Positions 19,160 to 27,421 of a stretch of 64,000 nt of DNA are shown in pieces; the first letter of the stretch is position 1, and every line of letters starts with the position of its first letter. The position numbers were made by a program, and so were the translations under genes. The notes under the pieces were generated by a model. It made no database searches and was not told where the DNA came from. It worked only from the letters and a program-made list of their open reading frames with translations. Source of the stretch: Glutamicibacter sp. MNS18 (GTDB lineage: Bacteria; Actinomycetota; Actinomycetes; Actinomycetales; Micrococcaceae); assembly GCF_026107515.2 (NCBI RefSeq), contig NZ_JAPCHW010000017.1, forward strand, positions 1 to 64,000. The letters are read 5' to 3'.

Positions 19160-19939
19160 ATGCGGTTAGCGGTTCTGCAACATGATGCGCAGCCGGGGGA
19201 TTGGCAAACCAACCTGGCCCGGCTGGAGGAAGCCGTGGCGGTGGCGGCCAGCAACCGGGTGGACATCCTGCTCAGCCCGGAACTGTACGTGACCGGGGCC
19301 GATGCGCGGGTGCTGGCCAAGTCCTTCACCGCCGCCGCGATCCGGGGATTGCACGAGGCCATCGAGTCCCTGGCTGCCAGCTACGGGGTGGCGCTGGCCT
19401 ACTCGCTTCCCGAACACCGGGAGCGCCAGCTGCTGATCGGCAGCTACTTCGTGGATGCGCAGGGTGAACGGCTGGCCCACTATGCGCGGGTGCACCTGGC
19501 CACCGCCGCCGAGCGCGAGGTCTTCACCGCGGCCGATGAACCGCCTGCGGCCTTCGAGTACCAGCACTCGATGCTGGCGCTGTCCAGCGGGTACGACGCC
19601 CAGTTCCCCGAGAACGTGCGGGCCGCGGCGCTGGCCGGGGCCAAGATCCTGCTGGTGCCGGCCGCCGCCGAAGCCGGCGCCGCACCCCTGGCGTTGAAGC
19701 TGCTGCCCGCCCGGGCCATGGAAAACGGCCTCTACCTGCTGTGGGCCAACCACTGCTCGGTGCAGGGCGGGATCCAGATGACCGGCACCTCCACCATCGT
19801 GGGACCGGACGGGCAGAATATCCAGGTGGCCGGGCACCAGCCGCAACTGATCGTGGCCGATGTGGACCGCCAACGCCAGCAGGCCATTCGCAAGGCCGTG
19901 CCCTATTTGGCGCGATTGCGGCCCGAGGTGTACCGCTGA
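19160..19939 (+). CDS. Nitrilase-superfamily fold protein lacking the catalytic Cys and Lys (probable pseudoenzyme)
   Basis: 259 aa from the ATG at 19160 (MRLAVLQHDAQPGDWQTNLA). The carbon-nitrogen hydrolase fold is clear: Glu41 in ILLSPELYVTG, GERLAHYARVHLA, YDAQFPENVRAAALAGAKILLVP and RAMENGLYLLWANHC. Normal family members have a K in YRKxHL and a C in ICYDxRFPE. Here those sites read Arg110 and Gly144 (SSGYDAQFPE). The DNA at that point reads agc ggg tac gac, so the change is plain. Two members of the Glu-Lys-Cys triad are lost while the scaffold is intact, which suggests a non-hydrolytic role. It is followed by the phosphatase gene on the same strand, 61 bp away. Confidence 0.85.
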   Translation: MRLAVLQHDAQPGDWQTNLARLEEAVAVAASNRVDILLSPELYVTGADARVLAKSFTAAAIRGLHEAIESLAASYGVALAYSLPEHRERQLLIGSYFVDAQGERLAHYARVHLATAAEREVFTAADEPPAAFEYQHSMLALSSGYDAQFPENVRAAALAGAKILLVPAAAEAGAAPLALKLLPARAMENGLYLLWANHCSVQGGIQMTGTSTIVGPDGQNIQVAGHQPQLIVADVDRQRQQAIRKAVPYLARLRPEVYR

Positions 19940-20000
19940 TTGCCGAACAACGCGCCCGGGTTGGTAGCGTGGAGACAGGCTTGTTGTTGAAGGAGCGCCC

Positions 20001-20723
20001 ATGACCGGAATCCCGTACCCGACCACCCTGGCCAACTGCCGGACAGTGGGCGGGATGAGCGCCGGAAGCTCGAGTATCCGCCCCGCGGTGCTGTACCGCT
20101 GCGCCGCCCCGGTGACGGTGGATGAACAGATCACCGGCTGGGTGGAACACAGTGGCATCAGCCGCATTTTCGATTTGCGCAGCGAGTACGAGGCCCGCCG
20201 CGTCCTGGGCTTCCCCGAGGTGTCCGGCCGGGCCACGCGCACCAGGTTGCCCCTGATGGAGGGCGCCTTCGCGGTAGGGTCCACCATGCCGGACCTGGAA
20301 TCTCTCTACCTGCCGCTGGTGCTGGATCACCCGACGGTCTGGGCCCAGGTGGCCGAGGAGGTGGCAACCAACGAGGGTGCCACCTTGGTGCACTGCACCG
20401 CCGGCAAGGACCGCACGGGAGTGGCCATCGCCCTGCTGCTGCTCGCGGTCGGGGCCGACCGCGATGCCGTCTTCGAGGACTATGCGGCCTCCACCGCGAA
20501 CCTGCAGGGGTCCTGGTTGCAGGCCATGCGTACCCAGATCAGCGCCGCCGGGATCCCGGTGACCGAGAAAATGCTCGAGCTGATGGTCGGGACCAGCGTG
20601 CCGGGACTGGACCGGGCCCTGGGCGAAATCGAACGCCGGCACGGCAGCGTGGCCGACTACCTGCTCGCCCACGGCCTGGAACGTGCCGGGCTGGAACAGC
20701 TCGGTAGTCGCCTGCTGGCCTGA
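20001..20723 (+). CDS. Tyrosine phosphatase family protein (lipid/protein phosphatase)
   Basis: 240 aa. It matches the bacterial dual-specificity Y_phosphatase3 family. N-terminal NCRTVGGM...IRPAVLYRCAAP precedes FDLRSEYEA and the signature loop HCTAGKDRTG, with nucleophile Cys132 and Arg138. The general-acid region lies between. Homologues remove phosphate from phosphotyrosine or phosphoinositides. It is cytosolic, with no signal peptide. It is flanked by the nitrilase-like gene and the HAD phosphatase on the same strand. Confidence 0.92.
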   Translation: MTGIPYPTTLANCRTVGGMSAGSSSIRPAVLYRCAAPVTVDEQITGWVEHSGISRIFDLRSEYEARRVLGFPEVSGRATRTRLPLMEGAFAVGSTMPDLESLYLPLVLDHPTVWAQVAEEVATNEGATLVHCTAGKDRTGVAIALLLLAVGADRDAVFEDYAASTANLQGSWLQAMRTQISAAGIPVTEKMLELMVGTSVPGLDRALGEIERRHGSVADYLLAHGLERAGLEQLGSRLLA

Positions 20724-20734
20724 GGGCAGGCATC

Positions 20735-20761
20735 GAACCATCGGAACCACCGGAACCATCC
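20735..20761 (+). repeat. Three 9-bp tandem repeats in the phosphatase/HAD spacer
   Basis: GAACCATCG, GAACCACCG and GAACCATCC follow one another directly after the phosphatase stop. They are non-coding and may reflect slipped-strand growth. No function is evident. Confidence 0.6.
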
Positions 20762-20811
20762 CCATCAACCGACCCGGCCGGTCAGCGAAATCCGGCCCTG
20801 TGAGGAGCGCA

Positions 20812-21663
20812 GTGCCCTTCGACGTGATTGACCCGACCGCGGATATCAAGCTGGTCGCCGTGGATATGGACGGCACCTTCCTGGATGGCGACGGGCGGAT
20901 CCCGGACGCCGCCTGGCCGCTTATCGACCAGCTGCACGAGCGTTCGATCACCTTCGCCCCGGCCAGCGGGCGCCAGCATGCACGGCTGGCCGAGCAGTTC
21001 GCCGGGTTGGCCCGGCCGTTGACCATCATCGCCGAGAACGGGACCGTGGTGATGCGCGGGGACCGGGAACTGTACTCCAATGTCATCGCCGCGCCGTTGG
21101 CGGACCGGGTCATCGGCCTGTTGCGCACCGCGGGGTCCGGTCTGGACTTCGGCGTGGTGCGCTGCGGCCGCCGGATGGGTTACCTGCAGCAGCCCGGGGA
21201 CCAGCTCGCCCGCGCCGTGGAACCGTACTACGCCCGTATCCAGACCGTCGAGGACCTGCTTGCGGTGCAGGACGAGACGATCAAACTCGCCATCTACTGC
21301 CCGCAACGGTCCACCGAGGTGGCCCGGGTGCTGCAACCGGTGGCCGGCCAGCTACAGGTGGTGATCTCGGGGGAGAACTGGGTGGATGTGATGAACCTGG
21401 GAGTGCACAAGGGTGTGGCGGTCGGGGACCTGCAACGCCAGTTGGGCATCGGGCCCGAGCAGACCGTGGTCTTCGGCGACTACCACAACGACCTGGAGAT
21501 GCTGGGCATGGCCAGCCACTCCTTCGCGATGGCCAATGCGCACCCGCTGATCCGGCAGGCCGCACACTTCACCGCACCGCCGAATACCGAACACGGGGTG
21601 CTGCAGGTGCTGCGGGCCTGGCTCGACGGGGCCGACACGCTGGCCGGGCACCTGCTGCGCTAG
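20812..21663 (+). CDS. HAD-superfamily phosphatase, Cof type
   Basis: 283 aa from a GTG at 20812, chosen because GAGGAG lies 4 bases upstream and the family N-terminus follows directly. Motif I is VAVDMDGTFLDGDG with Asp18 and Asp20. Motif II lies in FAPASGRQ. The C2-type cap is in the middle, and motif IV is VVFGDYHNDLEML. GVHKGVAVGDL supplies the motif III Lys region. Cof-type enzymes hydrolyse sugar phosphates, nucleotides or flavin phosphates; this substrate is unknown. The stop overlaps the convergent DoxX gene by 4 bp. Confidence 0.92.
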   Translation: MPFDVIDPTADIKLVAVDMDGTFLDGDGRIPDAAWPLIDQLHERSITFAPASGRQHARLAEQFAGLARPLTIIAENGTVVMRGDRELYSNVIAAPLADRVIGLLRTAGSGLDFGVVRCGRRMGYLQQPGDQLARAVEPYYARIQTVEDLLAVQDETIKLAIYCPQRSTEVARVLQPVAGQLQVVISGENWVDVMNLGVHKGVAVGDLQRQLGIGPEQTVVFGDYHNDLEMLGMASHSFAMANAHPLIRQAAHFTAPPNTEHGVLQVLRAWLDGADTLAGHLLR

Positions 21664-22085
21664 CGGTGCCGGTGCCGGCCGGAGAACAACCGGTCCAGTC
21701 CCGTGCCGCCGCTGCCGGTCAGCGCGAAGCCGGCCAGCACCACGGCCAATACCAGCACCAGCTCCCAGCCGCCATCGGCGACGAACAGGCCATGGCCGCG
21801 GTGTACCAGGTACCAGGCGATGCCCAGCTCGGCCAGCAGTACCAGGCAGACGAAACGGGTGGCCAGCCCCAATACCAGCGCCGCACCGCCGAGCAGTTCT
21901 GCACCGATCAGCAGCGGGGCGGCCAGGCTGGCATAACCGACGCCCAGGGAATCCAGCCAGGCGGTGGTGGCCGGCACCCCGTCGGTGAGCTTCCACCATC
22001 CATGCACCATGAACAGCGCACCCACCGTCACCCGCAGGGCGGTGCCCGAGATGGCGGCCAGCGTGGCCTGGGTGGAACGGTTCAT
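21660..22085 (-). CDS. DoxX family membrane protein
   Basis: 141 aa from the ATG at 22085, with AAGGGAT about 7 bases upstream. Four hydrophobic helices fit DoxX: ALRVTVGALFMVHGWWKLTDG, LLIGAELLGGAALVLGLATR, LVLLAELGIAWYLVHRG and a C-terminal helix. The loop GLFVADGGWELVLVLAVVLAG is the typical end segment. DoxX proteins can act with thiosulfate or peroxide resistance partners, none of which is adjacent. Function is unassigned. Confidence 0.88.
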   Translation of the reverse strand: MNRSTQATLAAISGTALRVTVGALFMVHGWWKLTDGVPATTAWLDSLGVGYASLAAPLLIGAELLGGAALVLGLATRFVCLVLLAELGIAWYLVHRGHGLFVADGGWELVLVLAVVLAGFALTGSGGTGLDRLFSGRHRHR

Positions 22086-22167
22086 GGGCGTGATCCCTTC
22101 GCTGCCGGTGGTCTGCACCCACAATACCGCCAGGTGCCGGCGATCACCGTCGGCGGCAGGGACGGCA

Positions 22168-22196
22168 AAGCCCCCGGCATGGTGTGCCGGGGGCTT
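22168..22196 (-). terminator. Intrinsic terminator after the serine hydrolase gene
   Basis: A perfect 12-bp stem (22168-22179 with 22185-22196) closes a 5-base loop, TGGTG. Read on the minus strand it begins 12 bases after the serine hydrolase stop and ends in a short T-run. It closes the 22-28 kb minus-strand gene cluster before doxX. Confidence 0.85.
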
Positions 22197-22207
22197 GAAA
22201 CCACGGA

Positions 22208-23410
22208 TCAGGCCGGTTGGGTGTGCGCCAGGTGGTTCGCAATCGCGTCGAAGGCCCGGATGGTGGGGAACAGCCGCCCCGGGTCCTGCGGGTAGGGCCA
22301 ACTGGAGAGCTTGACGCCCACGGTATTGGTATTAGGGTTCATGTAGATCATCTGGCCGTGGATACCCAGGGCCAGGGCCACATCGGATCCGGGGTACGGG
22401 AACCAGATCTGGTTGCGGTACATGCCCCCGGGCATCCGGTTGTCCCCCGGGGAATCCTCGAAGGCCTGGCGGGAATCGGGGTCCCCGGTAAAGGTGTCGG
22501 TGATCCACGCCTCGTCGATGATCTTCTTGCCGTTCAGCGCCACACCGCCGTTCACGTAGATCCAACCGAAGCGGGCCAGGTCGCGTAGCGTGGCGTTGAA
22601 CCCGCCATCGAACATCCCCACATCGAACTGGTCGGTGCCCATCACCAGGTCCTGTTGCGCGCCGATCCTGGACCAGACCAGTTCGGAGAGCAATTCCTGC
22701 ATCCTCTTGCCGCCGGCGGCCTCGCAGACCCACCCCAACACGTCGGTTTCGCAGGATCGGTACTCGAACGCTCCGCCGTGTTCGCGCTTGGCCTGCAGGG
22801 TACACAGGTACTCGTACATGCCCTTCGCCGGGTTGGTGTTCCCCGGTTCACGTTCCGCCCAGCCGATGGCCTGTTCCAGCAGACGCACCTCGGCCTGCGG
22901 GTCCATGTACTCCTCGGAGAACCTGATCCCGGAACGCATATCCAGCAGGTGGCGGGTGGTGGCCCCGGCATAGCCGCTGGCGGCCAGTTCCGGCACGTAG
23001 GCGGTGACCGGCTTGTGCAGGTCAAGCTTGCCCTGCTCGTGCAGGATGCCGGCGACGGTGCCCACCAGGGTCTTGCTGACACTCATCAGCAGGTGGTCGG
23101 TCACCGAGGTCATCGAGTCGAAGTATTCCTCCACCAGCACCTTGCCGCGGTGCATGACCAGCCAGCCGTCCGTGTTGGTGGCCTGGATGACACTGCGCAC
23201 GGTCAGCGAGGGCTCGTTCTCGTCCTTCTGGATCAGCTCGATGCTGCCCAGATCCATTTCCATCATGTGGAGTTTGGCGGTGGGTTCCCCGCCGCGGCTG
23301 ACCGGTGAAGTCGGCAGGATCTCGCTCAGGTTCTGGAAGCTCCAGTGCAGGTTCTCCTGGTGCTGCCAATTCTCGACCGTAATCGGTTCTTTCGGCCTGG
23401 CAGTTGTCAT
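22208..23410 (-). CDS. Serine hydrolase, class C beta-lactamase fold (NylB/6-aminohexanoate-oligomer hydrolase-like)
   Basis: 400 aa. The S-x-x-K nucleophile motif is Ser110-Val-Ser-Lys113 (LLMSVSKTLVG). The catalytic Tyr is Tyr217 (FEYRSCETDVLGW), where the usual YxN third position is Ser. The third element reads LGIHGQMIYMNP. Length, motif spacing and DMRSGIRFSEEY match NylB-type amide/ester hydrolases rather than true beta-lactamases. There is no signal peptide, so it is cytosolic. GGAAGG precedes the ATG. It follows the ATP-grasp gene by 83 bp, and the pair ends at a terminator. The substrate is unknown. Confidence 0.88.
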   Translation of the reverse strand: MTTARPKEPITVENWQHQENLHWSFQNLSEILPTSPVSRGGEPTAKLHMMEMDLGSIELIQKDENEPSLTVRSVIQATNTDGWLVMHRGKVLVEEYFDSMTSVTDHLLMSVSKTLVGTVAGILHEQGKLDLHKPVTAYVPELAASGYAGATTRHLLDMRSGIRFSEEYMDPQAEVRLLEQAIGWAEREPGNTNPAKGMYEYLCTLQAKREHGGAFEYRSCETDVLGWVCEAAGGKRMQELLSELVWSRIGAQQDLVMGTDQFDVGMFDGGFNATLRDLARFGWIYVNGGVALNGKKIIDEAWITDTFTGDPDSRQAFEDSPGDNRMPGGMYRNQIWFPYPGSDVALALGIHGQMIYMNPNTNTVGVKLSSWPYPQDPGRLFPTIRAFDAIANHLAHTQPA

Positions 23411-23432
23411 GAAGCTTCCATTGTCCTTCCCC

Positions 23433-23469
23433 GGCGGTGAGTATCAATCCATCGGAGGATACCACCGCC
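23433..23469. repeat. Hairpin between the ATP-grasp and serine hydrolase genes
   Basis: GGCGGTG with GTATC pairs with GATAC and CACCGCC. This gives a 12-bp stem with one bulged A (23440) and a 12-base loop. It fills the spacer before the serine hydrolase ribosome site. There is no T-run, so it is more likely an mRNA stabiliser or attenuator than a full stop. Confidence 0.55.
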
Positions 23470-23493
23470 AGGTGAAGAACGACGATATGCCGA

Positions 23494-25119
23494 TTACTCC
23501 GTGGTAGTCGTGGGCGGTACGGGAATTCCCTTGTACAGCGAGCGCACCGAGGAGATGAAGTGCTTGGCATCGATACTCAGCCGGGTCTTCTTGCGTCCCT
23601 CGTACTGCAACTTCGCCTTGGTGACCAGTACCCCCAAGTCAGCACCTTTCCAGCGGTAATCCTCGGCACCGTAGATGCGCAGGAAGAAGGCCTCCTTGTG
23701 ATGCTGCAGCTGGTGCCAGTCCAAGGCGGAGCGGACGAACTGCAGCTTGCCACTGGAATCCAGGACGTACTGTCCGGTGCGTGGGGCGTGCGTGAGGTAC
23801 TCCACAACATCATCGGTTTCCTTGATGATCATGTGACTCCAGATATCCGCGCCGCTCAGTGCCTCCCAGCGTTCGTTGATTTCATCGACATCCAGATCGA
23901 AATCGACATCCAGGAACTCCAACAGGTGGAACAGGAACAACGGAACATCGGCGTAGGCGCCGGCGGTCACGTTGGTGATGGCGCTGGCCCCGGAGATGCG
24001 TGGGTTCAATTCGCCGAGGTAGACCTCGTCGGTGTCGGTATCAACCAGGACATCGACCTCGAAGAAGCCGCGGTAGCCCTTGGATTCCAGGCCTTCACCG
24101 ACACGGCGTACCAGCTCGATGGCCCGGGTTCGCTGCGAGGCGCTGAGTACATCCGGGTGCATCTCGTTGCCGCACCAGCCGCCCTTGTACGGGGTGAGTT
24201 CCTTGTATCCGGCCAGTTCGGTCAGGAACGGGCCGACGACCGTGCCGCAGCGGGTCAGTACCGCCTCGACGGCCACCGGCACATTGTTGATCCGTTTCAT
24301 GACCTTGAGCTGTTCGCCGATCATGTCCTTGGCGTGTTTGTGCCAGTCGGCTTCATCGGCGATGAAGAACGTGGTCTTGCCCGAATCGCCGTAGGGGGTC
24401 TGGACCACCAGGTCGGTGCCCAGCTTGTTGGAGCGGGCCAATTCGAGCAGTTCGTCGTAGCTGGTGGCGAACCCCAGGACGTTGGGGACCGACGGGGCAC
24501 CGGCGGCGTTACCCAGTTCGGTGGTCACGATCTTGGAATCCAGGTGGGTGCGCAGGTCGGCCGAGGGCAGTATCAGGTCGTAGCCCAGCTCCTCGCAAAT
24601 CTGCTCGGTTTCCTCATCGAAGAAGACCATGGCGATCTTTGGGCGGGGTCCGTTGGGGGTACGGCGCGCATCGATGTGTTCACGCACCTCGGGGTTCTGC
24701 AGCAGCCAGTTGTTGATGGCCTCGCCGCTCTCGAACTCGGCATACGGCTTTTCGCTCGGGGAGAAGACCCGGGGATGGCCACCGTCCCAGCCGTCGTAGT
24801 AGCTGATGAAACTGAATTTGCGCACCCAGCGATCGAGCCCCAGCAGGTTGAAGGGGGTCGCACCCACGAAGTAGATCGGTGTCTCATTGGTGCGGAAGAA
24901 ATGGCGGACCTCGCTCATGTTCTTCAGCGGGCGGGTGAAGTTCACAACCCGTGCATGGTCTTCAGAGGGCAGTTCAAGGGGAGTGTACGCGGCATCGGTC
25001 CCCACATTTGCCGTCGGAGCGTCTTCTCCGGGAGGGGTGGCCCGCCATCGGGCGATATCGCTCGGTTTTGGCATTCGCTGGTTGCGACTTACATCTGGTG
25101 CGGCAACATCCTTGCCCAT
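23494..25119 (-). CDS. ATP-grasp carboxylate-amine ligase-like protein (often annotated biotin carboxylase)
   Basis: 541 aa from the ATG at 25119, with GGGGGA 8 bases upstream. An N-terminal domain (about 70-195) contains PIYFVGATPFNLLGLD and precedes an ATP-grasp domain. The phosphate-binding glycine loop TPYGDSGKTTFF is at 241-252, and GFFEVDVLVD (351-360) and LGELNPRISGASAIT (368-382) supply the magnesium ligands. No biotin-carrier or carboxyltransferase domain is present, so true biotin carboxylase activity is unlikely. I infer ATP-dependent joining of a carboxylate to an amine. The next gene downstream is an amide hydrolase. Product and substrates are unknown. Confidence 0.85.
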   Translation of the reverse strand: MGKDVAAPDVSRNQRMPKPSDIARWRATPPGEDAPTANVGTDAAYTPLELPSEDHARVVNFTRPLKNMSEVRHFFRTNETPIYFVGATPFNLLGLDRWVRKFSFISYYDGWDGGHPRVFSPSEKPYAEFESGEAINNWLLQNPEVREHIDARRTPNGPRPKIAMVFFDEETEQICEELGYDLILPSADLRTHLDSKIVTTELGNAAGAPSVPNVLGFATSYDELLELARSNKLGTDLVVQTPYGDSGKTTFFIADEADWHKHAKDMIGEQLKVMKRINNVPVAVEAVLTRCGTVVGPFLTELAGYKELTPYKGGWCGNEMHPDVLSASQRTRAIELVRRVGEGLESKGYRGFFEVDVLVDTDTDEVYLGELNPRISGASAITNVTAGAYADVPLFLFHLLEFLDVDFDLDVDEINERWEALSGADIWSHMIIKETDDVVEYLTHAPRTGQYVLDSSGKLQFVRSALDWHQLQHHKEAFFLRIYGAEDYRWKGADLGVLVTKAKLQYEGRKKTRLSIDAKHFISSVRSLYKGIPVPPTTTTE

Positions 25120-25410
25120 GATCCGGTCCCCCACAATTTCCTGGTCGTGCTGTATTCGATGAAGTGTGATTCGTAAGACACTACACATAGAGCGTGCGTC
25201 AACGCATGTTGAAAATCAATTTATGTCACCTCTATATGACATGAGCCAAGTAAGGCGCATGGACCCTCCTTATGAACGCGAGATTAACTCCCGCAGCGGT
25301 GTCGACGACCGAGCGCACGCCACACCCTGGAATAGGGACAAGACCGCCGTGCCGACCCCGGATACCCGGGCTCGACACGGCGATAGATGTGATGTGCATC
25401 TCGTTATGGA
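25120..25410. promoter_or_regulatory. A+T-rich promoter region of the ATP-grasp/serine hydrolase pair
   Basis: This 291-bp spacer is visibly richer in A+T than the flanks. It contains a dyad, ATGTCA (25223-25228) and TGACAT (25237-25242), separated by 8 bases. Since the downstream genes run on the minus strand, this is the likely promoter of the ATP-grasp/serine hydrolase unit. The dyad is a candidate operator. No convincing gene was found here; one short plus-strand frame has no family features and overlaps both neighbours' ends. Confidence 0.45.
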
Positions 25411-26616
25411 CTACCTTGCCACGTAATGCCCTATGGATGCCAGCGCGGCGCGTACGCCGGTACTTAATGTTGGTTCTTCCAGGGGCAGGAAATGCGGAGA
25501 ATGGTTCACCGGGGGAGAGGTATCGGCCGGGTCGAACCCGCCGAAGAACCAGTACACGGTCGGCACCCCGATGCTGTCCCCGAGCCAGCCCACATCCTCC
25601 GAGCCCATCTTGGGTTCGTGGAAGTGCACCTGTTCCTCGCCCAGCTCGGCCTGCAGGGCCGCGGTCACCCGATCGGTGTGTTCCGGGTCGTTGTACAGAC
25701 GGGGGAAATCGTAGAGGTGTTCAATCAGTGGGGCAGGGGCGTTGGAAGCTTGGGCTTCGGCAGTAACGATGCGCTCGACCGCAGCCAGGACCTGTTCGCG
25801 CACCTCGCGGGTCAGAGTGCGGATATTCAGTGTGAATTCCGCACGGTCGGGGATGATGTTCTCCTTCAGACCCCCATGGAAGGTTGCGCAGGTGACGACA
25901 GCGGGGCTCAGAGGCGCCAGTTCCCGAGAGGTGATGGTCTGCAATCGGGTGATAATGTGGGCGCCGAGCACGATCGGGTCAATAGCATCCTGTGGCTGTG
26001 ATCCGTGGGCTTGCCGGCCGTACAGGGTGACTTTCAGTGAATCGGCCAACGCCATGGCGTTGCCGCTGGTCACCGCGACCTGCCCTGCGGGGAACGGGAA
26101 CACGTGCTGTCCCAGAATCACTTCGGGACGTGGTGCCTTGTCCCACAGGCCGTCGCTGACCATCGCCTTGGCCCCGGCGGCGGTTTCCTCGCCAGGCTGG
26201 AAGATGAAGACTACGGTTCCCGACCATGCTTGTTGCTGTCGCAACAGTAGTTTGGCTGCCGTAAGGGCTGCGGTGACATGAGTGTCATGCCCGCACCCGT
26301 GCATAAGCGGAACCACGGTCCCGTCGTCCAGAATCCCGGTGGCCGTGGAAGCATAGGTGGCGCCTGTGTCCTCCTTGATCGGCAGTCCATCGGTGTCCGC
26401 GCGAAATCCCACGACGGGGCCGGTGCCGTTGCATACCACGCCAACCACTCCGGTGCCGCCGCAGCGGAAATGCTCGATCCCCAGCTGCTCCAGTTGCGTT
26501 TCGATATAGCGTGCTGTGTGCTCTTCCTGCATCGATAATTCCGGGTTGGCGTGCAGATGACGGTACATGTCGTGCATCCGGCCGGTGTCTTCCGGGGTCA
26601 AGTGCGTGCTGAGCAT
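25411..26616 (-). CDS. M20-family amidohydrolase (hippurate / N-acyl-amino-acid hydrolase type)
   Basis: 401 aa, full length, with AAGGAGA upstream of the ATG. Metal-binding features of the M20D group are present: RADTDGLPI (72-80), HGCGHDTH with Cys108 and His110, and the catalytic Glu pair 143-144 (QPGEET). The lid domain has GRQAHGSQPQDAIDP. A C-terminal NHSPHF supplies the last His ligand. These enzymes split N-acyl amino acids, N-acetyl cysteine or hippurate-like amides. It is 57 bp downstream of two membrane proteins, so it probably works on what they import. Confidence 0.92.
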   Translation of the reverse strand: MLSTHLTPEDTGRMHDMYRHLHANPELSMQEEHTARYIETQLEQLGIEHFRCGGTGVVGVVCNGTGPVVGFRADTDGLPIKEDTGATYASTATGILDDGTVVPLMHGCGHDTHVTAALTAAKLLLRQQQAWSGTVVFIFQPGEETAAGAKAMVSDGLWDKAPRPEVILGQHVFPFPAGQVAVTSGNAMALADSLKVTLYGRQAHGSQPQDAIDPIVLGAHIITRLQTITSRELAPLSPAVVTCATFHGGLKENIIPDRAEFTLNIRTLTREVREQVLAAVERIVTAEAQASNAPAPLIEHLYDFPRLYNDPEHTDRVTAALQAELGEEQVHFHEPKMGSEDVGWLGDSIGVPTVYWFFGGFDPADTSPPVNHSPHFLPLEEPTLSTGVRAALASIGHYVAR

Positions 26617-26673
26617 GGTGGGATTCTCCTTGGTCGGGGCGGTTTGTGTGGGTTGCGGGGTATCGTCGCAGGG

Positions 26674-27402
26674 CTATTGGCCACCGTTGGTACGGAACTT
26701 CTTGCGATCACGGACCAGCCAGCTGACCAGGATGGAGAAAATGACCACCAGTGCAGTGGAGAACATCGACACCGACTGGAAATTCGGCAGGATCAGGAAC
26801 TGCATGCATAGTGCCAGGCCGATGGCCACCAGGGTCGGGCGCAATTGCTTCATTGACACGATGGCCTGGACGAGTACCGCGCCCATCAGCGAGGGCAGGA
26901 TGTATAGTCGGGCCACCTCAATGACCTCGGTGGGAATCCGGGTGACCAACCAGGTGCCCAGCAGGCCCACAAAAATCAGCAGACTGGTCAGATGGACGGT
27001 GGCGGCACCGCAGATGGCCATCACGGCGGCTAAATCCCCGCGCTTGGTGCCGGCCTTGGCCCCGATGGTCGACTGGGCGACGATCGCCGCTGGTAGCAGC
27101 TTGTTGGAGATATTCCCGATCATGAAGGCCTGGTACATGGCCGCTGAGCCAAGGATCGGGAAGTAGGTCAGCGGTTCGACAAACCATAGTACGCCGAAGG
27201 TCGCGGCCACAGCCACCAGCGAGAGCCAAACCATGCCGGCGGTGATCTGCAGGTCGGAAAAGAAGAAGATGTAGGCCGGGCCTGCCAATGACAGCAGCAG
27301 CCCGATACTCATGGTGATTGAACCGTAACGGGTAGTTTGGGCCTCGAAGCGTGCCATCGAGGCGTTGGCATTGGATGCGGGGACCGGGGTTGTGGAAGCC
27401 AT
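26674..27402 (-). CDS. Integral membrane protein, partner of the DUF5058-like transporter subunit
   Basis: 242 aa with about six to seven hydrophobic helices and few charges except at the ends. A central, gene-family-like motif is LPAAIVAQSTIGAKAGTKRGDLAAVMAICGAATVHL. I do not recognise a named family. It lies 19 bp downstream of the DUF5058-like gene and is preceded by CAGGAG 9 bases before its ATG, so the two are almost certainly co-translated. I infer the two proteins form one permease that feeds the amidohydrolase. There is no ATPase or binding-protein gene nearby, so secondary transport is likely. Confidence 0.75.
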   Translation of the reverse strand: MASTTPVPASNANASMARFEAQTTRYGSITMSIGLLLSLAGPAYIFFFSDLQITAGMVWLSLVAVAATFGVLWFVEPLTYFPILGSAAMYQAFMIGNISNKLLPAAIVAQSTIGAKAGTKRGDLAAVMAICGAATVHLTSLLIFVGLLGTWLVTRIPTEVIEVARLYILPSLMGAVLVQAIVSMKQLRPTLVAIGLALCMQFLILPNFQSVSMFSTALVVIFSILVSWLVRDRKKFRTNGGQ

Positions 27403-27421
27403 AGCGGGTGCTCCTGGGTTT

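Noticed and set aside
22208-23410. Beta-lactamase resistance gene
   Set aside because: There is no signal peptide, the Tyr motif is YRS rather than YxN, and the overall pattern fits NylB-type cytosolic amide hydrolases.
23494-25119. Genuine biotin carboxylase (acetyl/propionyl-CoA carboxylase)
   Set aside because: No biotin carrier or carboxyltransferase domain or gene is present, and the surrounding motifs fit a generic ATP-grasp ligase.
25166-25426. Short plus-strand open frame in the ATP-grasp promoter spacer
   Set aside because: It has no ribosome site, no family features and it runs into the end of the amidohydrolase gene. The region is better explained as a promoter.
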